Below are positions 40,035 to 48,516 of a DNA stretch of 64,000 nt, one piece after another. The stretch spans positions 2,046,001 through 2,110,000 of the forward strand of contig NZ_CP126260.1 in NCBI RefSeq assembly GCF_003234365.2. The letters are read 5' to 3'. The notes under the pieces were generated by a model. That model had not been told where the DNA came from. It saw only the letters and a program-made list of their open reading frames with translations, and did no database searches. The translations under genes were made by a program, and so were the position numbers. The stretch's first letter is position 1; each line of letters opens with the position of its first letter. Source of the stretch: Curtobacterium sp. MCJR17_020 (lineage in GTDB: Bacteria > Actinomycetota > Actinomycetes > Actinomycetales > Microbacteriaceae).

Positions 40035-40970
40035 GTGCCACAGCACTCCCCCTTCAGCGACGGCCGGTTGCTCGTCGTCGCCTTCGAGGGCTGGAACGAC
40101 GCCGGCGAAGCCGCGAGCGGACTCGCCCGACGCATCGTCGAGTCGCTCGGGCTCGACGAGCTGCGCGAACTCGACGGGGAGCGGTACGTCGACTACCAGT
40201 TCAACCGTCCGACCATGGGGTCCGACGAGACCGGTGCCCGCGGGGTGCAGTGGCCCCGCATCGTGCTGCACGGCCCCGGAGCAGAGGGCCGTCCGGTCAT
40301 CGGCGCCACCGGCTCCCCGACCGACCGCGACGTGTTCGTGCTCGTCGGTCCGGAGCCCTCCCGCACCTGGCGCGGCTTCTGCGCCGAGGTCATCGACCTC
40401 GCCGACGTCTACTCGATCGACGCCGTCGTCTTCGTCGGCGCGATGCTGGCCGACGTCCCGCACACCCGTCCGATCTCGGTCTTCGTGTCGAGCGAGAACG
40501 CCGGCGTCCGCACCGCGTTCGACGTCGACAAGTCCTCGTACGAGGGCCCGACCGGCATCCTCGGCGTCCTGGCCGACGCGATGGACAAGGCCGGGCTGAC
40601 CACGCTGTCACTCTGGGCCTCGGTCCCGCACTACGTGCACAACTCGCCGTCGCCCAAGGCCACCCTCTCGCTGCTCGACAAGATCGAGGAGCTCACCGAC
40701 GTCACCGTGCCCCGCGGCACCCTGCTCGACGACGCCACCGAGTGGGAGGACGGCATCGACGCCCTCGCCGCCGACGACGAGGACATGGCCTCGTACATCG
40801 GGCAGCTCGAGCAGGCACGCGACACCGTCGACTCCCCCGAGGCCTCGGGCGACGCGATCGCGCAGGAGTTCGAGCAGTACCTGCGGCGCCGCGAGCACAA
40901 GGACGGCAAGGACGGCGGCACCGCTGGTGGCGAGGGGCCCTGGCGGCCCCCGCAGCCGCCCCAGCAGTAG
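40035..40970 (+). CDS. PAC2-family protein
   Basis: A 311-residue PAC2 (proteasome assembly chaperone 2-like) family member, common next to DNA- and proteasome-related genes of actinobacteria but without an established bacterial role. Features are VVAFEGWNDAGEAA at the start, VLVGPEPSRTWRGFCAEV, VVFVGAMLADVPHTRP and LWASVPHYVHNSPSPKAT. The tail is charged and ends Pro/Gln-rich. The GTG at 40035 has AGGAGG eight bases upstream. Confidence 0.88.
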   Translation: MPQHSPFSDGRLLVVAFEGWNDAGEAASGLARRIVESLGLDELRELDGERYVDYQFNRPTMGSDETGARGVQWPRIVLHGPGAEGRPVIGATGSPTDRDVFVLVGPEPSRTWRGFCAEVIDLADVYSIDAVVFVGAMLADVPHTRPISVFVSSENAGVRTAFDVDKSSYEGPTGILGVLADAMDKAGLTTLSLWASVPHYVHNSPSPKATLSLLDKIEELTDVTVPRGTLLDDATEWEDGIDALAADDEDMASYIGQLEQARDTVDSPEASGDAIAQEFEQYLRRREHKDGKDGGTAGGEGPWRPPQPPQQ

Positions 40971-40992
40971 GGCGGGCGGCCCCGGCGCGTGC

Positions 40993-41095
40993 GGTCACGA
41001 CACCCCGCTCACTTCCGCCGAGCGGTCGCGAACTGTCGGTTGCCGCCCGCCTCGGCGACAGTTCCTGACCGACCGGCGACCGGCACACGACGTGT
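40993..41095 (+). repeat. 103-bp intergenic direct repeat, copy 1
   Basis: Starts GGTCACGACACCCCGCTCAC and ends in the palindromic ACACGACGTGT. Inside, GGTCGCGAACTGTC and GACAGTTCCTGACC form an interrupted inverted repeat. A copy of equal length with about ten differences lies at 41165-41267. Confidence 0.82.
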
Positions 41096-41109
41096 TGCGA
41101 CCGCACGGC

Positions 41110-41151
41110 GGACGGGAGGCGCGGGACGGGTCCGCCACGGGCCTCCCGTCC
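41110..41151. terminator. GGACGGGAGGC-type hairpin between the PAC2 gene and mshC
   Basis: Arms GGACGGGAGGC (41110-41120) and GCCTCCCGTCC (41141-41151). It sits between the two copies of the 103-bp repeat and between two convergent genes. Confidence 0.75.
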
Positions 41152-41164
41152 GGGGGTCGCGAAC

Positions 41165-41267
41165 GGTCACGACACCCCGCTCACCTCCGCAGGGTGGTCG
41201 CGAACTGTCTGTTGCCGCTCGCTCAGGCGACAGTTCCTGACCGAACGGCGACCGGCACACGACGTGT
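41165..41267 (+). repeat. 103-bp intergenic direct repeat, copy 2
   Basis: Second copy of the element at 40993-41095, same orientation, starting 172 bases after it. The interrupted inverted repeat and terminal palindrome are kept. The 342-base gap 40971-41312 contains only these two copies and the hairpin. Confidence 0.82.
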
Positions 41268-41312
41268 CGTCACCTGTCGACGCAGGCCGACAACGACGCC
41301 GCCGGCCCGAGC

Positions 41313-42557
41313 TCAGGCCAGACGGATGCCGAGCAACGCGTCGATCAGGTCGGCGAGCTCCGGCGTGCACGCCGTGCCCCCGGCGATCGCGGTGTCGACT
41401 GCGGCGACCGCACCCGGCGTGTCGAGGTCGTCGGAGACCCGAGCCCGGATCCGGGACGCGACGTCGGCCGCGTCGTCGGCGTGCCCCGCAGACGCACCCG
41501 ATGCCCAGGCGTCCCAGGTCGCGAGGCGCGTCGTGGCACTCGTGAGCTCGGCGTCGAACCACTCCCAGTCGTCGGAGTACTTGTGCGACAGCAGCGCGAG
41601 CCGGATCGCCCGGGGGTCCGCACCGTCGTCGAGCAGCCCGCGCACGGTGACGAGGTTGCCGAGCGACTTCGAGATCTTCGTGCCCTGGTAGGCGATCATC
41701 CCGGTGTGCACGAACGCGTGCGCCAGGGGCTGGTGCGCCAGGGCCGCTGCGTGTCCCGCGCTCATCTCGTGGTGCGGGAAGACGAGGTCACTACCGCCGC
41801 CCTGCACGCTGATCGGCAGGCCGAGACGGTCGCCGGCGATGACGCTGCACTCGATGTGCCAGCCGGGCCGGCCGGGGCCGATCTCGGAGTCCCAGCTCGG
41901 CTCACCGTCGCGGGCCGCACGCCAGAGCAGCGGGTCGAGCGGGTCGCGCTTGCCGGGGCGCTCCGGGTCGCCGCCGCGCTCGGCAGCGAGCGTGAGCATG
42001 GTCTCGCGGTCCAGGCCGCTCTCGTCGCCGAGCGACCACGCGTCGGTGGGGTGGTTCACGTCGAAGTACAGGTCGTCGCCTTCGGCGTCCGGGGTGGGGA
42101 CCTCGTAGGCGGAGCCGGTCTCCTGCAGGAACGCGACGGCCTCGGCGACGCGGTCGACCTCGTCGGTGACGGCGACGAAGTCGTCGGGCGGCAGGATCCG
42201 CAGCGACTCCATGTCGCGGCGGAACAGGTCGATCTGCGACGCGGCCAGTTCGCGCCAGTCGACGCCGTCGCGGGTGGCGCGCTCGAGCAGCGGGTCGTCG
42301 ACGTCGGTGACGTTCTGCGCGTACTCGACGTCGAGGCCGGCGTCGCGCCACGCGCGGCCGAGCGTGTCGAACGCCAGGTACGTCGCCGCGTGCCCGAGGT
42401 GGGTGGCGTCGTACGGGGTGATCCCGCAGACGTACAGTGCGGCGCGCTCGTCGCCCTGCGTCGGGTCGACCGGCTTGCCGGTGGCGGTGTCGTGCACGAC
42501 GGGCCGCGGCGCTGCGCCGGGGACGTCGGGGACGGACGGGGCCTGCCAGGCCCTCAC
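41313..42557 (-). CDS. mshC: Mycothiol biosynthesis cysteine ligase MshC
   Basis: ATP-dependent ligase that joins cysteine to glucosaminyl-inositol, the third enzymatic step to mycothiol, the main thiol of actinobacteria. The 414-residue protein resembles a short cysteinyl-tRNA synthetase: zinc cysteine in YVCGITPYD, the HIGH-like THLGHAAT, WHIECSVIAGDRLGLPISVQGGGSDLVFPHHE, and KMSKS as KISKS. It lacks the anticodon-binding domain, as MshC should. The GTG overlaps the uppP stop by four bases, matching the usual uppP-mshC order. Confidence 0.95.
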   Translation of the reverse strand: MRAWQAPSVPDVPGAAPRPVVHDTATGKPVDPTQGDERAALYVCGITPYDATHLGHAATYLAFDTLGRAWRDAGLDVEYAQNVTDVDDPLLERATRDGVDWRELAASQIDLFRRDMESLRILPPDDFVAVTDEVDRVAEAVAFLQETGSAYEVPTPDAEGDDLYFDVNHPTDAWSLGDESGLDRETMLTLAAERGGDPERPGKRDPLDPLLWRAARDGEPSWDSEIGPGRPGWHIECSVIAGDRLGLPISVQGGGSDLVFPHHEMSAGHAAALAHQPLAHAFVHTGMIAYQGTKISKSLGNLVTVRGLLDDGADPRAIRLALLSHKYSDDWEWFDAELTSATTRLATWDAWASGASAGHADDAADVASRIRARVSDDLDTPGAVAAVDTAIAGGTACTPELADLIDALLGIRLA

Positions 42558-43384
42558 GGCTGGATCACTCCGAGCGACAACAACACGATGAGAACGATAC
42601 CGAGTGCGATGCGGTACACGACGAACGGCATGAAGCTGCGCTTGCTGATGTAGTTCATGAACGCCGCGATCACCACGAACCCGACGACGAACGCCACCAC
42701 CGTCGCGATGAGCGTGTCCGCGAGTCCGAAGGGCGCTCCGTGGTCACCGAGGCTCGTCGCGGCCTCGTACAGTCCGGACAGGAACACCGCGGGGACGGCC
42801 AGCAGGAACGCGAACCGCGCCGCTGCCGGTCGCGTGTAGCCGAGCGCGAGCCCCATCGACACGGTCGCGCCGGAGCGGGAGACCCCGGGGACGAGTGCGA
42901 GCACCTGCGCGAGCCCGATCAGGATGCCGCCACCGAAGGTCATGTGTTCGATCCGACGTTCCTTGCGGCCGACGACGTCGAGCACACCGAGCACGATGCC
43001 GAACACGATGAGCACGATCGCGACGATCCAGAGCGAACGGAACGTGGTCTCGATGGAGTCCTTCAGCAGGAGCCCCGCGATGCCGATCGGGATGGTGCCG
43101 AGGATCACGAGCCACCCGAGGCGCACGTCGGGGTCGCCCTTCGGGACGTCGCGCCGGAACACGGAACGGAACCACCGCCCGATGATCCGGGTGATGTCCT
43201 TCCAGAAGTAGATGAGCACCGCGGTCTCGGTGCCGAGCTGGGTCACCGCGGTGAAGGCCGCGCCCGGGTCCTTCGCGTCGGGCAGGAACAGCCCGACGAT
43301 GCGCAGGTGCGCGCTGGAGGACACCGGCAGGAACTCGGTGAGCCCCTGGACGAAGCCGAGGAAGATCGCCTCGAGGATGTGCAC
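42554..43384 (-). CDS. uppP: Undecaprenyl-diphosphate phosphatase UppP (BacA)
   Basis: Membrane enzyme that recycles the undecaprenyl carrier for wall synthesis and gives background bacitracin tolerance. The 276-residue protein has the catalytic GFVQGLTEFLPVSSSAHL and PGVSRSGATVS motifs and about eight membrane helices. The GTG at 43384 follows GAAAGG by eight bases; the frame extends further upstream without ribosome site. It is cotranscribed with mshC (four-base overlap). Confidence 0.95.
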   Translation of the reverse strand: MHILEAIFLGFVQGLTEFLPVSSSAHLRIVGLFLPDAKDPGAAFTAVTQLGTETAVLIYFWKDITRIIGRWFRSVFRRDVPKGDPDVRLGWLVILGTIPIGIAGLLLKDSIETTFRSLWIVAIVLIVFGIVLGVLDVVGRKERRIEHMTFGGGILIGLAQVLALVPGVSRSGATVSMGLALGYTRPAAARFAFLLAVPAVFLSGLYEAATSLGDHGAPFGLADTLIATVVAFVVGFVVIAAFMNYISKRSFMPFVVYRIALGIVLIVLLSLGVIQP

Positions 43385-43445
43385 GCACGGGCCTTTCGGG
43401 GGGAGGGCGGTCAGGACACCGCCACGCAGGCGACCATGAACAATA

Positions 43446-44762
43446 TCAGTACGTGGCCAGGAGGTCCCCGAGGACGCGCCGACCGAAGGCCAGCGAGTCG
43501 AGCGGCACCCGCTCGTCGACACCGTGGAACATCGCCGGGAAGTCCACGCCGGCGGGCAGCTGCAACGGCACGAAGCCGTACCCGGCGATCCCGAGCGTCG
43601 ACAGCGCCTTGTTGTCCGTGCCGCCGGACAGCAGGTAGGGCAGCACCGGGGCGCCCGGGTCGTGGCGGCCGAGGACGTCACGGACGGCGTCGACGAGCGG
43701 TCCGCCGAAGTCCTGCTCGAGGCCGATGTCGCGGAAGGACATCACGACCTCGACCTCGTCGCCGGCGAGCTCCCGCACGCGCGCAAGCACCGACTCCTCG
43801 TCCCCCGGCAGGCAGCGGATGTCGACGAGCGCCTCGGCCGTGTCCGGGATCACGTTGTGCTTGTAGCCCGCGGTCAGGACCGTCGGGTTCGTCGTGGTGT
43901 GCAGGGCGGCGTGGATGAACCGCGAGGCCGACCCGGTGGCGAGCGCCACCTCGTCCGGGCCCGTCACGGTCGGGTCGACGCCCAGGAACCGAGCGACCTC
44001 GGCGACCATCGCGTCCGTCGTGGCCGACAGACGCACCGGCCACTCCTCGCTGCCGATCCGGGCGACCGCCGCGGCGAGCTTCGTCACGGCGTTGTCGCGG
44101 ATGACGTGCGAACCGTGCGCAGCGGTGCCGCGGGCGACGAGCTTGATCCACATCAGCGCCTTCTCGCCCGTCTGCAGCAGGTAGGCGCGACGGTCGCCGA
44201 GGGTGATCGAGTACCCGCCCACCTCGCTGATGGCGGCACTGGCCCCGGCGAAGACCTCTGGGTGGTGCTCGACGACGTGGTGCGAACCGAGGACTCCGCC
44301 GGCTTCCTCGTCGGCGAAGTACGCGATCACCAGGTCGCGCTCGGGAGCCCCCTGCGCCGCGATGACGTCCGACAGCGACGTGAGCATCATCGCGTCCATG
44401 TTCTTCATGTCGACGGCTCCCCGCCCCCACAGCGAGCCGTCCTTGACGACGCCGCCGAAGGGGTCGACCGACCAGTTCGCCGGATCGGCCGGCACCACGT
44501 CGAGGTGCCCGTGCACCACGAGGGCCGGCTTGTCACGATCGCGGCCGGGCACCCGAGCGACGACACTGACGCGATCCGGCTCGGACTCGAACAACTGCGG
44601 CTCGAGGCCCAGCCCGCGCAACTTGTCCTCGACGTAGTGCGCCGCCTCGGTCTCGCCGCGTGACTTCCCCTCACCCCAGTTCGTGGTGTCGATGCGGATG
44701 AGGTCACGTGCGATCGCCGCGGTGGCCTCGAGCTCGGTTACGGGCGGCTCCGGGTTCGTCAT
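43446..44762 (-). CDS. M20-family zinc metallopeptidase
   Basis: A 438-residue di-zinc peptidase of the M20 family (carboxypeptidase G2/ArgE/DapE type). Metal and catalytic residues are in HGHLDVVPA (His86, Asp88), GRGAVDMKNM, FADEEAGG and the final FHGVDERVPL. The dimerisation insert includes ARGTAAHGSH. Substrate could be dipeptides or acylated amino acids; sequence does not decide. It starts at the ATG at 44762 and ends 61 bases before uppP on the same strand. Confidence 0.92.
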   Translation of the reverse strand: MTNPEPPVTELEATAAIARDLIRIDTTNWGEGKSRGETEAAHYVEDKLRGLGLEPQLFESEPDRVSVVARVPGRDRDKPALVVHGHLDVVPADPANWSVDPFGGVVKDGSLWGRGAVDMKNMDAMMLTSLSDVIAAQGAPERDLVIAYFADEEAGGVLGSHHVVEHHPEVFAGASAAISEVGGYSITLGDRRAYLLQTGEKALMWIKLVARGTAAHGSHVIRDNAVTKLAAAVARIGSEEWPVRLSATTDAMVAEVARFLGVDPTVTGPDEVALATGSASRFIHAALHTTTNPTVLTAGYKHNVIPDTAEALVDIRCLPGDEESVLARVRELAGDEVEVVMSFRDIGLEQDFGGPLVDAVRDVLGRHDPGAPVLPYLLSGGTDNKALSTLGIAGYGFVPLQLPAGVDFPAMFHGVDERVPLDSLAFGRRVLGDLLATY

Positions 44763-44864
44763 GCCTCCACGGTATCGGTCCGCACCGACGCGACCCGGCC
44801 CGGTGACGCCGCGGGACGCGCCGGTGACCCAGCCTTCTGGACGCGCCCGGGATGCGCGGCCGTG

Positions 44865-44894
44865 TTCATCGGGCGTTCAGACCCGTGCTAGTGT
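44865..44894 (+). promoter_or_regulatory. Probable tRNA-Leu promoter
   Basis: TTCATC (44865-44870) and TAGTGT (44889-44894) are 18 bases apart and end 51 bases before the tRNA. The gap 44763-44945 has no gene. Confidence 0.45.
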
Positions 44895-44945
44895 TTTCTC
44901 TCGGCAGGGACGCCGGGGAAACCCGGGGAAATCGCCACACATCCA

Positions 44946-45031
44946 GTCCGGATGGCGGAATTGGTAGACGCGCTAGCTTGAGGTGCTAGTGCCCGTATTA
45001 GGGCGTGGGGGTTCAAGTCCCCCTTCGGACA
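44946..45031 (+). tRNA. tRNA-Leu (anticodon GAG)
   Basis: An 86-base class II tRNA. Acceptor arms GTCCGGA (44946-44952) and TTCGGAC (45024-45030) pair, with discriminator A at 45031. The anticodon stem CTAGC/GCTAG holds the loop TTGAGGT, giving GAG. A long variable arm (GCCCGTATTAGGGC) and the T-arm GGGGGTTCAAGTCCCCC follow. The 3' CCA is not encoded (the next bases are CAG), so it must be added enzymatically. Confidence 0.97.
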
Positions 45032-45044
45032 CAGAAACATGCGG

Positions 45045-45077
45045 TGCCCCCTGACCTTTCGGTCCGGGGGCATTTTC
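45045..45077 (+). terminator. Terminator of tRNA-Leu
   Basis: TGCCCCC and GGGGGCA plus inner GACC/GGTC form a strong hairpin with a TTTC loop, followed by TTTTCTGTT. This is the most canonical rho-independent terminator in the window. Confidence 0.88.
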
Positions 45078-45133
45078 TGTTCCGTCTCCCGGCGAGTGCC
45101 GCCATCGCTGCGCTCAGGGCGTCACCGCCTCGG

Positions 45134-45265
45134 GGATGGCCAGTTCGCTGCGCTCACGGCCAAGGGTGGGGCCAGTTCGCGCGCTCACGGCCAAGGGTGG
45201 GGCCAGTTCGCGCGCTCACGGCCAAGGGTGGGGCCAGTTCGCTGCGCTCACGGCCACCGCTGCAG
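45134..45265 (+). repeat. 31-bp tandem repeat array
   Basis: The unit begins GGCCAAGGGTGGGGCCAGTT and ends CGCGCGCTCAC. Full units start at 45158, 45189 and 45220; a partial unit precedes (45134-45157) and a variant with one extra base follows. Each unit contains TGGGGCCA, so it can fold on itself. There are no spacers, so this is not a CRISPR array. It occupies most of the 275-base gap between the tRNA terminator and the nucleotidyltransferase gene. Confidence 0.85.
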
Positions 45266-45316
45266 ACTCGGCCGGTTCGCTTGGCTCGCGGCCGGCGGGG
45301 GGCGTGGAAGCGGACG

Positions 45317-45346
45317 GGAGGCACGGGGCGGCGGTACGGGGCCTCC
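45317..45346. terminator. Degenerate GGGAGGC-type hairpin after the nucleotidyltransferase gene
   Basis: GGAGGC (45317-45322) pairs with GCCTCC (45341-45346). It lies just downstream of the minus-strand gene ending at 45353 and resembles the stronger hairpins elsewhere, but with a shorter stem. Confidence 0.45.
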
Positions 45347-45352
45347 TGGCTG

Positions 45353-46813
45353 TCAAGGACGCGCGTCCAGTGCCTCGCGCAGCCACGCGCGCGCCCCGGC
45401 GGCGTCGACGAAGCGGCCCTCGTCCTGCGCCTCGTTCGCAGCGTCGAGGACCTCGCGGAACACCGGTCCGGGTGCGAGCCCGGCCTCGATCAGGTCGCGG
45501 CCGGCGAGCAACCGGTCCGGTCGGCGCGACAGTGCATCCCGGAGCGCCACGGCGAACCACGCCCACGCCGGCGACGGACCGGACGCCGCGCCGCGACCCT
45601 GCGAGTCCGCCTCGCAGACACGGGCCCACGCCTCCACCGCCGACAGCGAGCCGCCGAGACGACGGACCAACCGTCGTGCCGCAGGGACCGACGGCGCCCG
45701 ACCGTTCGTCGAGTGCGCGACCATGTGTTCCCGGACGAGCGGGACGATCCGCTCGACGGTGCTTCGTGGCGCGGCGAGTCGACGGAGCAGCGACCGGGCC
45801 GCATCCGCGCCGGAGGTCTCGTGTCCGAGGCTCCGGATCCGGACCGTCCCGTCGCCGTCGGGGACGAACCGGGTGCCGTCACCGGCCTTCCCGAGGTCGT
45901 GCAGGACCGCTCCGAGGACGATCACCACACGGTCCTCGCCCCGCACACCGTCCGCCGTGCAGGCGCGTGCGGCCGCGTCGCCGGCCAGCCCGGCGTGCAC
46001 GTGCACCGGCCCCTCCGGGTGCCACCGCGGGTCCTGCGGGACGTCGCGGACGGCGGCCAGCTCGGCGAAGTGTCGCTCCCACCCGCTCGCGTGCAGGAAC
46101 CCGAGCGCAGCCGACAGGTGGTCGCCCTCGGCGGTCTTCCGGACCTCGGGCCAGATCCGCTCGGTGGCGATCGATGTGAACGCGCCCTGCAGGGTCCGGG
46201 CGACCCGGATGCTGGCCGGGTGCACCGCGAACCCGAACCGCGACACGAGTTGTACGGCACGGAGCACCCGGAGCGGGTCCTCGCCGAAACGATCCGACGC
46301 GTGCCGCAGGATCCCCCGGACGGCGTCGTCGACACCGCCGGACGGATCGACGTACTCGTTCGTCACCGGGTCCCAGGCGATCGCGTTCACGGTGAAGTCC
46401 CGGCGCGCTGCGGAGTCGGTGAGTGCGCCGTCGTCGCCGGCTCCGTCGACCACCGCCACGTCGAGGTGGGTGCCGTCGAGTACGACCTTCAGCACCGCGA
46501 ACCGGGTGCCCGCGGTGACGACGACGGCGCCGACAGCCCGAAGCGCGGCAGCGGCCGTCGGGAGGTCGCAGCCGTGCACCTCGATGTCGACGTCCCGGTC
46601 CCCATCAGACGGCACGGTGCGGCCGGCTTCGCGCAGCAGGGCATCGCGGACCGCCCCGCCGACGACGAACGGTCGTCCGGTGCCCGCGAGCGCGTCGAGC
46701 GCAGCGCGTGCCCCGCCGTTGAGACCGAGGTCGCGCCACGGCTCTGCCGGGCCGGGGCACCGGTGGACCTCGGCGCTGCGACGCGGAGCACCGCAGCGAG
46801 CGCAGGAGGGCAT
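45353..46813 (-). CDS. CCA-adding/poly(A) polymerase-type nucleotidyltransferase with HD domain
   Basis: A 486-residue class II nucleotidyltransferase that could add CCA to tRNA 3' ends, fitting the unencoded CCA of the adjacent tRNA-Leu. The catalytic head has GGAVRD, the metal pair in DRDVDIEVHG and RRDFTVNAIA. The RNA-binding helices follow, then an HD phosphohydrolase motif (VLHDLGKAG). The first 20 residues hold C4-x-x-C7 and H17-x-C19, a small zinc-ribbon-like extension not usual in the family. The ATG is at 46813. Whether it is the main or a second such enzyme cannot be told here. Confidence 0.85.
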   Translation of the reverse strand: MPSCARCGAPRRSAEVHRCPGPAEPWRDLGLNGGARAALDALAGTGRPFVVGGAVRDALLREAGRTVPSDGDRDVDIEVHGCDLPTAAAALRAVGAVVVTAGTRFAVLKVVLDGTHLDVAVVDGAGDDGALTDSAARRDFTVNAIAWDPVTNEYVDPSGGVDDAVRGILRHASDRFGEDPLRVLRAVQLVSRFGFAVHPASIRVARTLQGAFTSIATERIWPEVRKTAEGDHLSAALGFLHASGWERHFAELAAVRDVPQDPRWHPEGPVHVHAGLAGDAAARACTADGVRGEDRVVIVLGAVLHDLGKAGDGTRFVPDGDGTVRIRSLGHETSGADAARSLLRRLAAPRSTVERIVPLVREHMVAHSTNGRAPSVPAARRLVRRLGGSLSAVEAWARVCEADSQGRGAASGPSPAWAWFAVALRDALSRRPDRLLAGRDLIEAGLAPGPVFREVLDAANEAQDEGRFVDAAGARAWLREALDARP

Positions 46814-46920
46814 GTCGTTCGTGTTCACGTGGTGGTTCGGCTTCCGGGACCTCCGCGCGCCGGCGCCGAGGGAGTCAGTCTGCCCGACCCGGGCACTGCG
46901 CGCGACCCGCACGGACGACG

Positions 46921-46952
46921 GGAGGCGCGGTGCCAGCTGGCACCGCGCCTCC
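46921..46952. terminator. Strong GGAGGCGCGG hairpin downstream of ndh
   Basis: Perfect 14-base arms (46921-46934, 46939-46952) around AGCT. It lies beyond the repeat tract on the ndh side and before the nucleotidyltransferase start. The rest of the gap 46814-47128 is the repeat tract. Confidence 0.8.
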
Positions 46953-46978
46953 TGTCCGTCAGGTGGTCGCGTCTACGA

Positions 46979-47134
46979 CTTCGACGCCTCGACGAACTTG
47001 CGGCCTGATGCCGCGTTCGGTCTCCTAGCTCTTCGACGCCTCGACGAACTTGCGGCCTGATGCCGCGTTCGGTCTCCTAGCTCTTCGACGCCTCGACGAA
47101 CTTGCGGCCTGATGCCGCGTTCGGTCTCCTAGCT
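46979..47134 (-). repeat. Three 52-bp tandem copies of the ndh 3' end with its hairpin
   Basis: Units start at 46979, 47031 and 47083 and are identical; the pattern runs into the true gene end at 47135. Read on the minus strand each unit repeats the last eight codons of ndh (encoding FVEASKS and the TAG stop) followed by a GCGGC-ATCAG-GCCGC hairpin. The unit length is not a multiple of three, so the extra copies are not translated in frame. Confidence 0.93.
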
Positions 47135-48457
47135 CTTCGACGCCTCGACGAAGTTGCGGCGCGGGTCCGTCTCCTTGATGAGCGAGGTCGCGTCGCGGCC
47201 CGAGACGGCACCGGTGACCCAGCCGATGACGATGCGCGCCTTGCGGTTCAGCGTCGGCATCGCGTACACGTGGTACGCGCGGTGGGCGAGCCAGGCGAGC
47301 AGGTTCGTCATCTTGATGCCCTTGATGTTGGCGGCACCCTTGGCGACACCGTACGAGGCGACCGTGCCGATGGAGGGGTGACGGTACTCCTCGAGGGGCT
47401 TGCCGGTGATCGTCGCGACGACGTTGTCCGCCGCGACGACGGCCTGACGGACGGCGTTCTGCGCGTTCGGCGGGTAGAACGCCGGCTGCTTGTCGGCGGT
47501 CAGGTCGGGCACCTGTGCGACGTCGCCGAGACCCCAGACACCGGGGACGACCTCGTGCGTGTCCTCGGCTTCGACCTGCAGCTTCGCGTTGGCGGCGAGG
47601 TGCCCCTTCGGTCCGCGTGGCAGGTCGGAGGCGTCGAGCAGTGGGTTCGGCTTCACGCCGGCGGTCCAGACGAGCAGCCCCGTGGGGATCTCGTCGCCGT
47701 CGGAGAGCTTGACGATGCCGCCCTCGGCGCTCGGCATGGTGGTCTTCAGGCGCACGTCGATGCCGCGGGCACGGAGCGACTCCAGCGTCCACTTGGACAG
47801 CTCCGGGCCGACCTCGGGCGCGACACGGTCGAGCGCGTCGATGAGGATCCAGCGGGGCTGCTCCCCCGCGAGCGACGGGTAGGTCTTGATGGCGGCCTGC
47901 GAGACGTCGAACAGCTCGCCGATCGCCTCGACGCCGGTGTAGCCACCGCCGACGAAGACGCTGGTCAGCAGACGACGACGCTCGTCCTCGTCACGGGTGG
48001 CAGCGGCCTTGGCGATGTTGTCGAGGAGCTTGGCGCGCACGTAGGCGGCCTCTTCCACACTCTTGAAGCCGACGCCGTACTCCTCGAGCCCGGGGGTCGG
48101 GAAGGTGCGGGTGACCGAGCCGAGCGCGACGACGAGCTGGTCGTAGCCGAGCGTGCGGTCGTCGCCACCGGCGGTCGCGATCGAGACGGTCTTGTCCTTC
48201 GACGAGATGCCGGTGACCTTGCCCTGGATGACGCGGGTCTTGCGGAGCGCACGGCGCAGCTCGACGGTCACGTCCTTCGGGGCGATGTGGCCGCCGGCGA
48301 CCTCGGGCAGGAACGGCAGGTACGTGTAGTAGGTGTTCTGGTCCACGAGCGTGATGCGCATGGGCACGGTCGCGGCGTGCTTCTGCAGCTGCTTGACGGT
48401 GCTGTAGCCAGCGGAGCCGCCGCCGAGGACGAGGACGTGAGGGATCGAGTCTGCCAT
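47129..48457 (-). CDS. ndh: Type II NADH:quinone oxidoreductase (NDH-2)
   Basis: A 442-residue single-subunit flavoprotein that passes electrons from NADH to menaquinone without pumping protons. The FAD fingerprint VLVLGGGSAGYST is at residues 8-20, a second Rossmann motif for NADH at VFVGGGYTGVEAIGEL, and the quinone-side VWTAGVKPNPLL and GVWGLGDVAQVPD are present. It ends in a short amphipathic tail. The ATG is at 48457. Its 3' end and hairpin have been tandemly copied downstream. Confidence 0.95.
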   Translation of the reverse strand: MADSIPHVLVLGGGSAGYSTVKQLQKHAATVPMRITLVDQNTYYTYLPFLPEVAGGHIAPKDVTVELRRALRKTRVIQGKVTGISSKDKTVSIATAGGDDRTLGYDQLVVALGSVTRTFPTPGLEEYGVGFKSVEEAAYVRAKLLDNIAKAAATRDEDERRRLLTSVFVGGGYTGVEAIGELFDVSQAAIKTYPSLAGEQPRWILIDALDRVAPEVGPELSKWTLESLRARGIDVRLKTTMPSAEGGIVKLSDGDEIPTGLLVWTAGVKPNPLLDASDLPRGPKGHLAANAKLQVEAEDTHEVVPGVWGLGDVAQVPDLTADKQPAFYPPNAQNAVRQAVVAADNVVATITGKPLEEYRHPSIGTVASYGVAKGAANIKGIKMTNLLAWLAHRAYHVYAMPTLNRKARIVIGWVTGAVSGRDATSLIKETDPRRNFVEASKS

Positions 48458-48516
48458 TCCTCCGGTCTACCGGATACGGGCCGTCAACGTCATGAACGCC
48501 GCACTTCCTGAGCGAA

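Noticed and set aside
45134..47134. Repeats that might be a CRISPR array
   Set aside because: Both arrays are tandem without unique spacers, and no cas gene is present.
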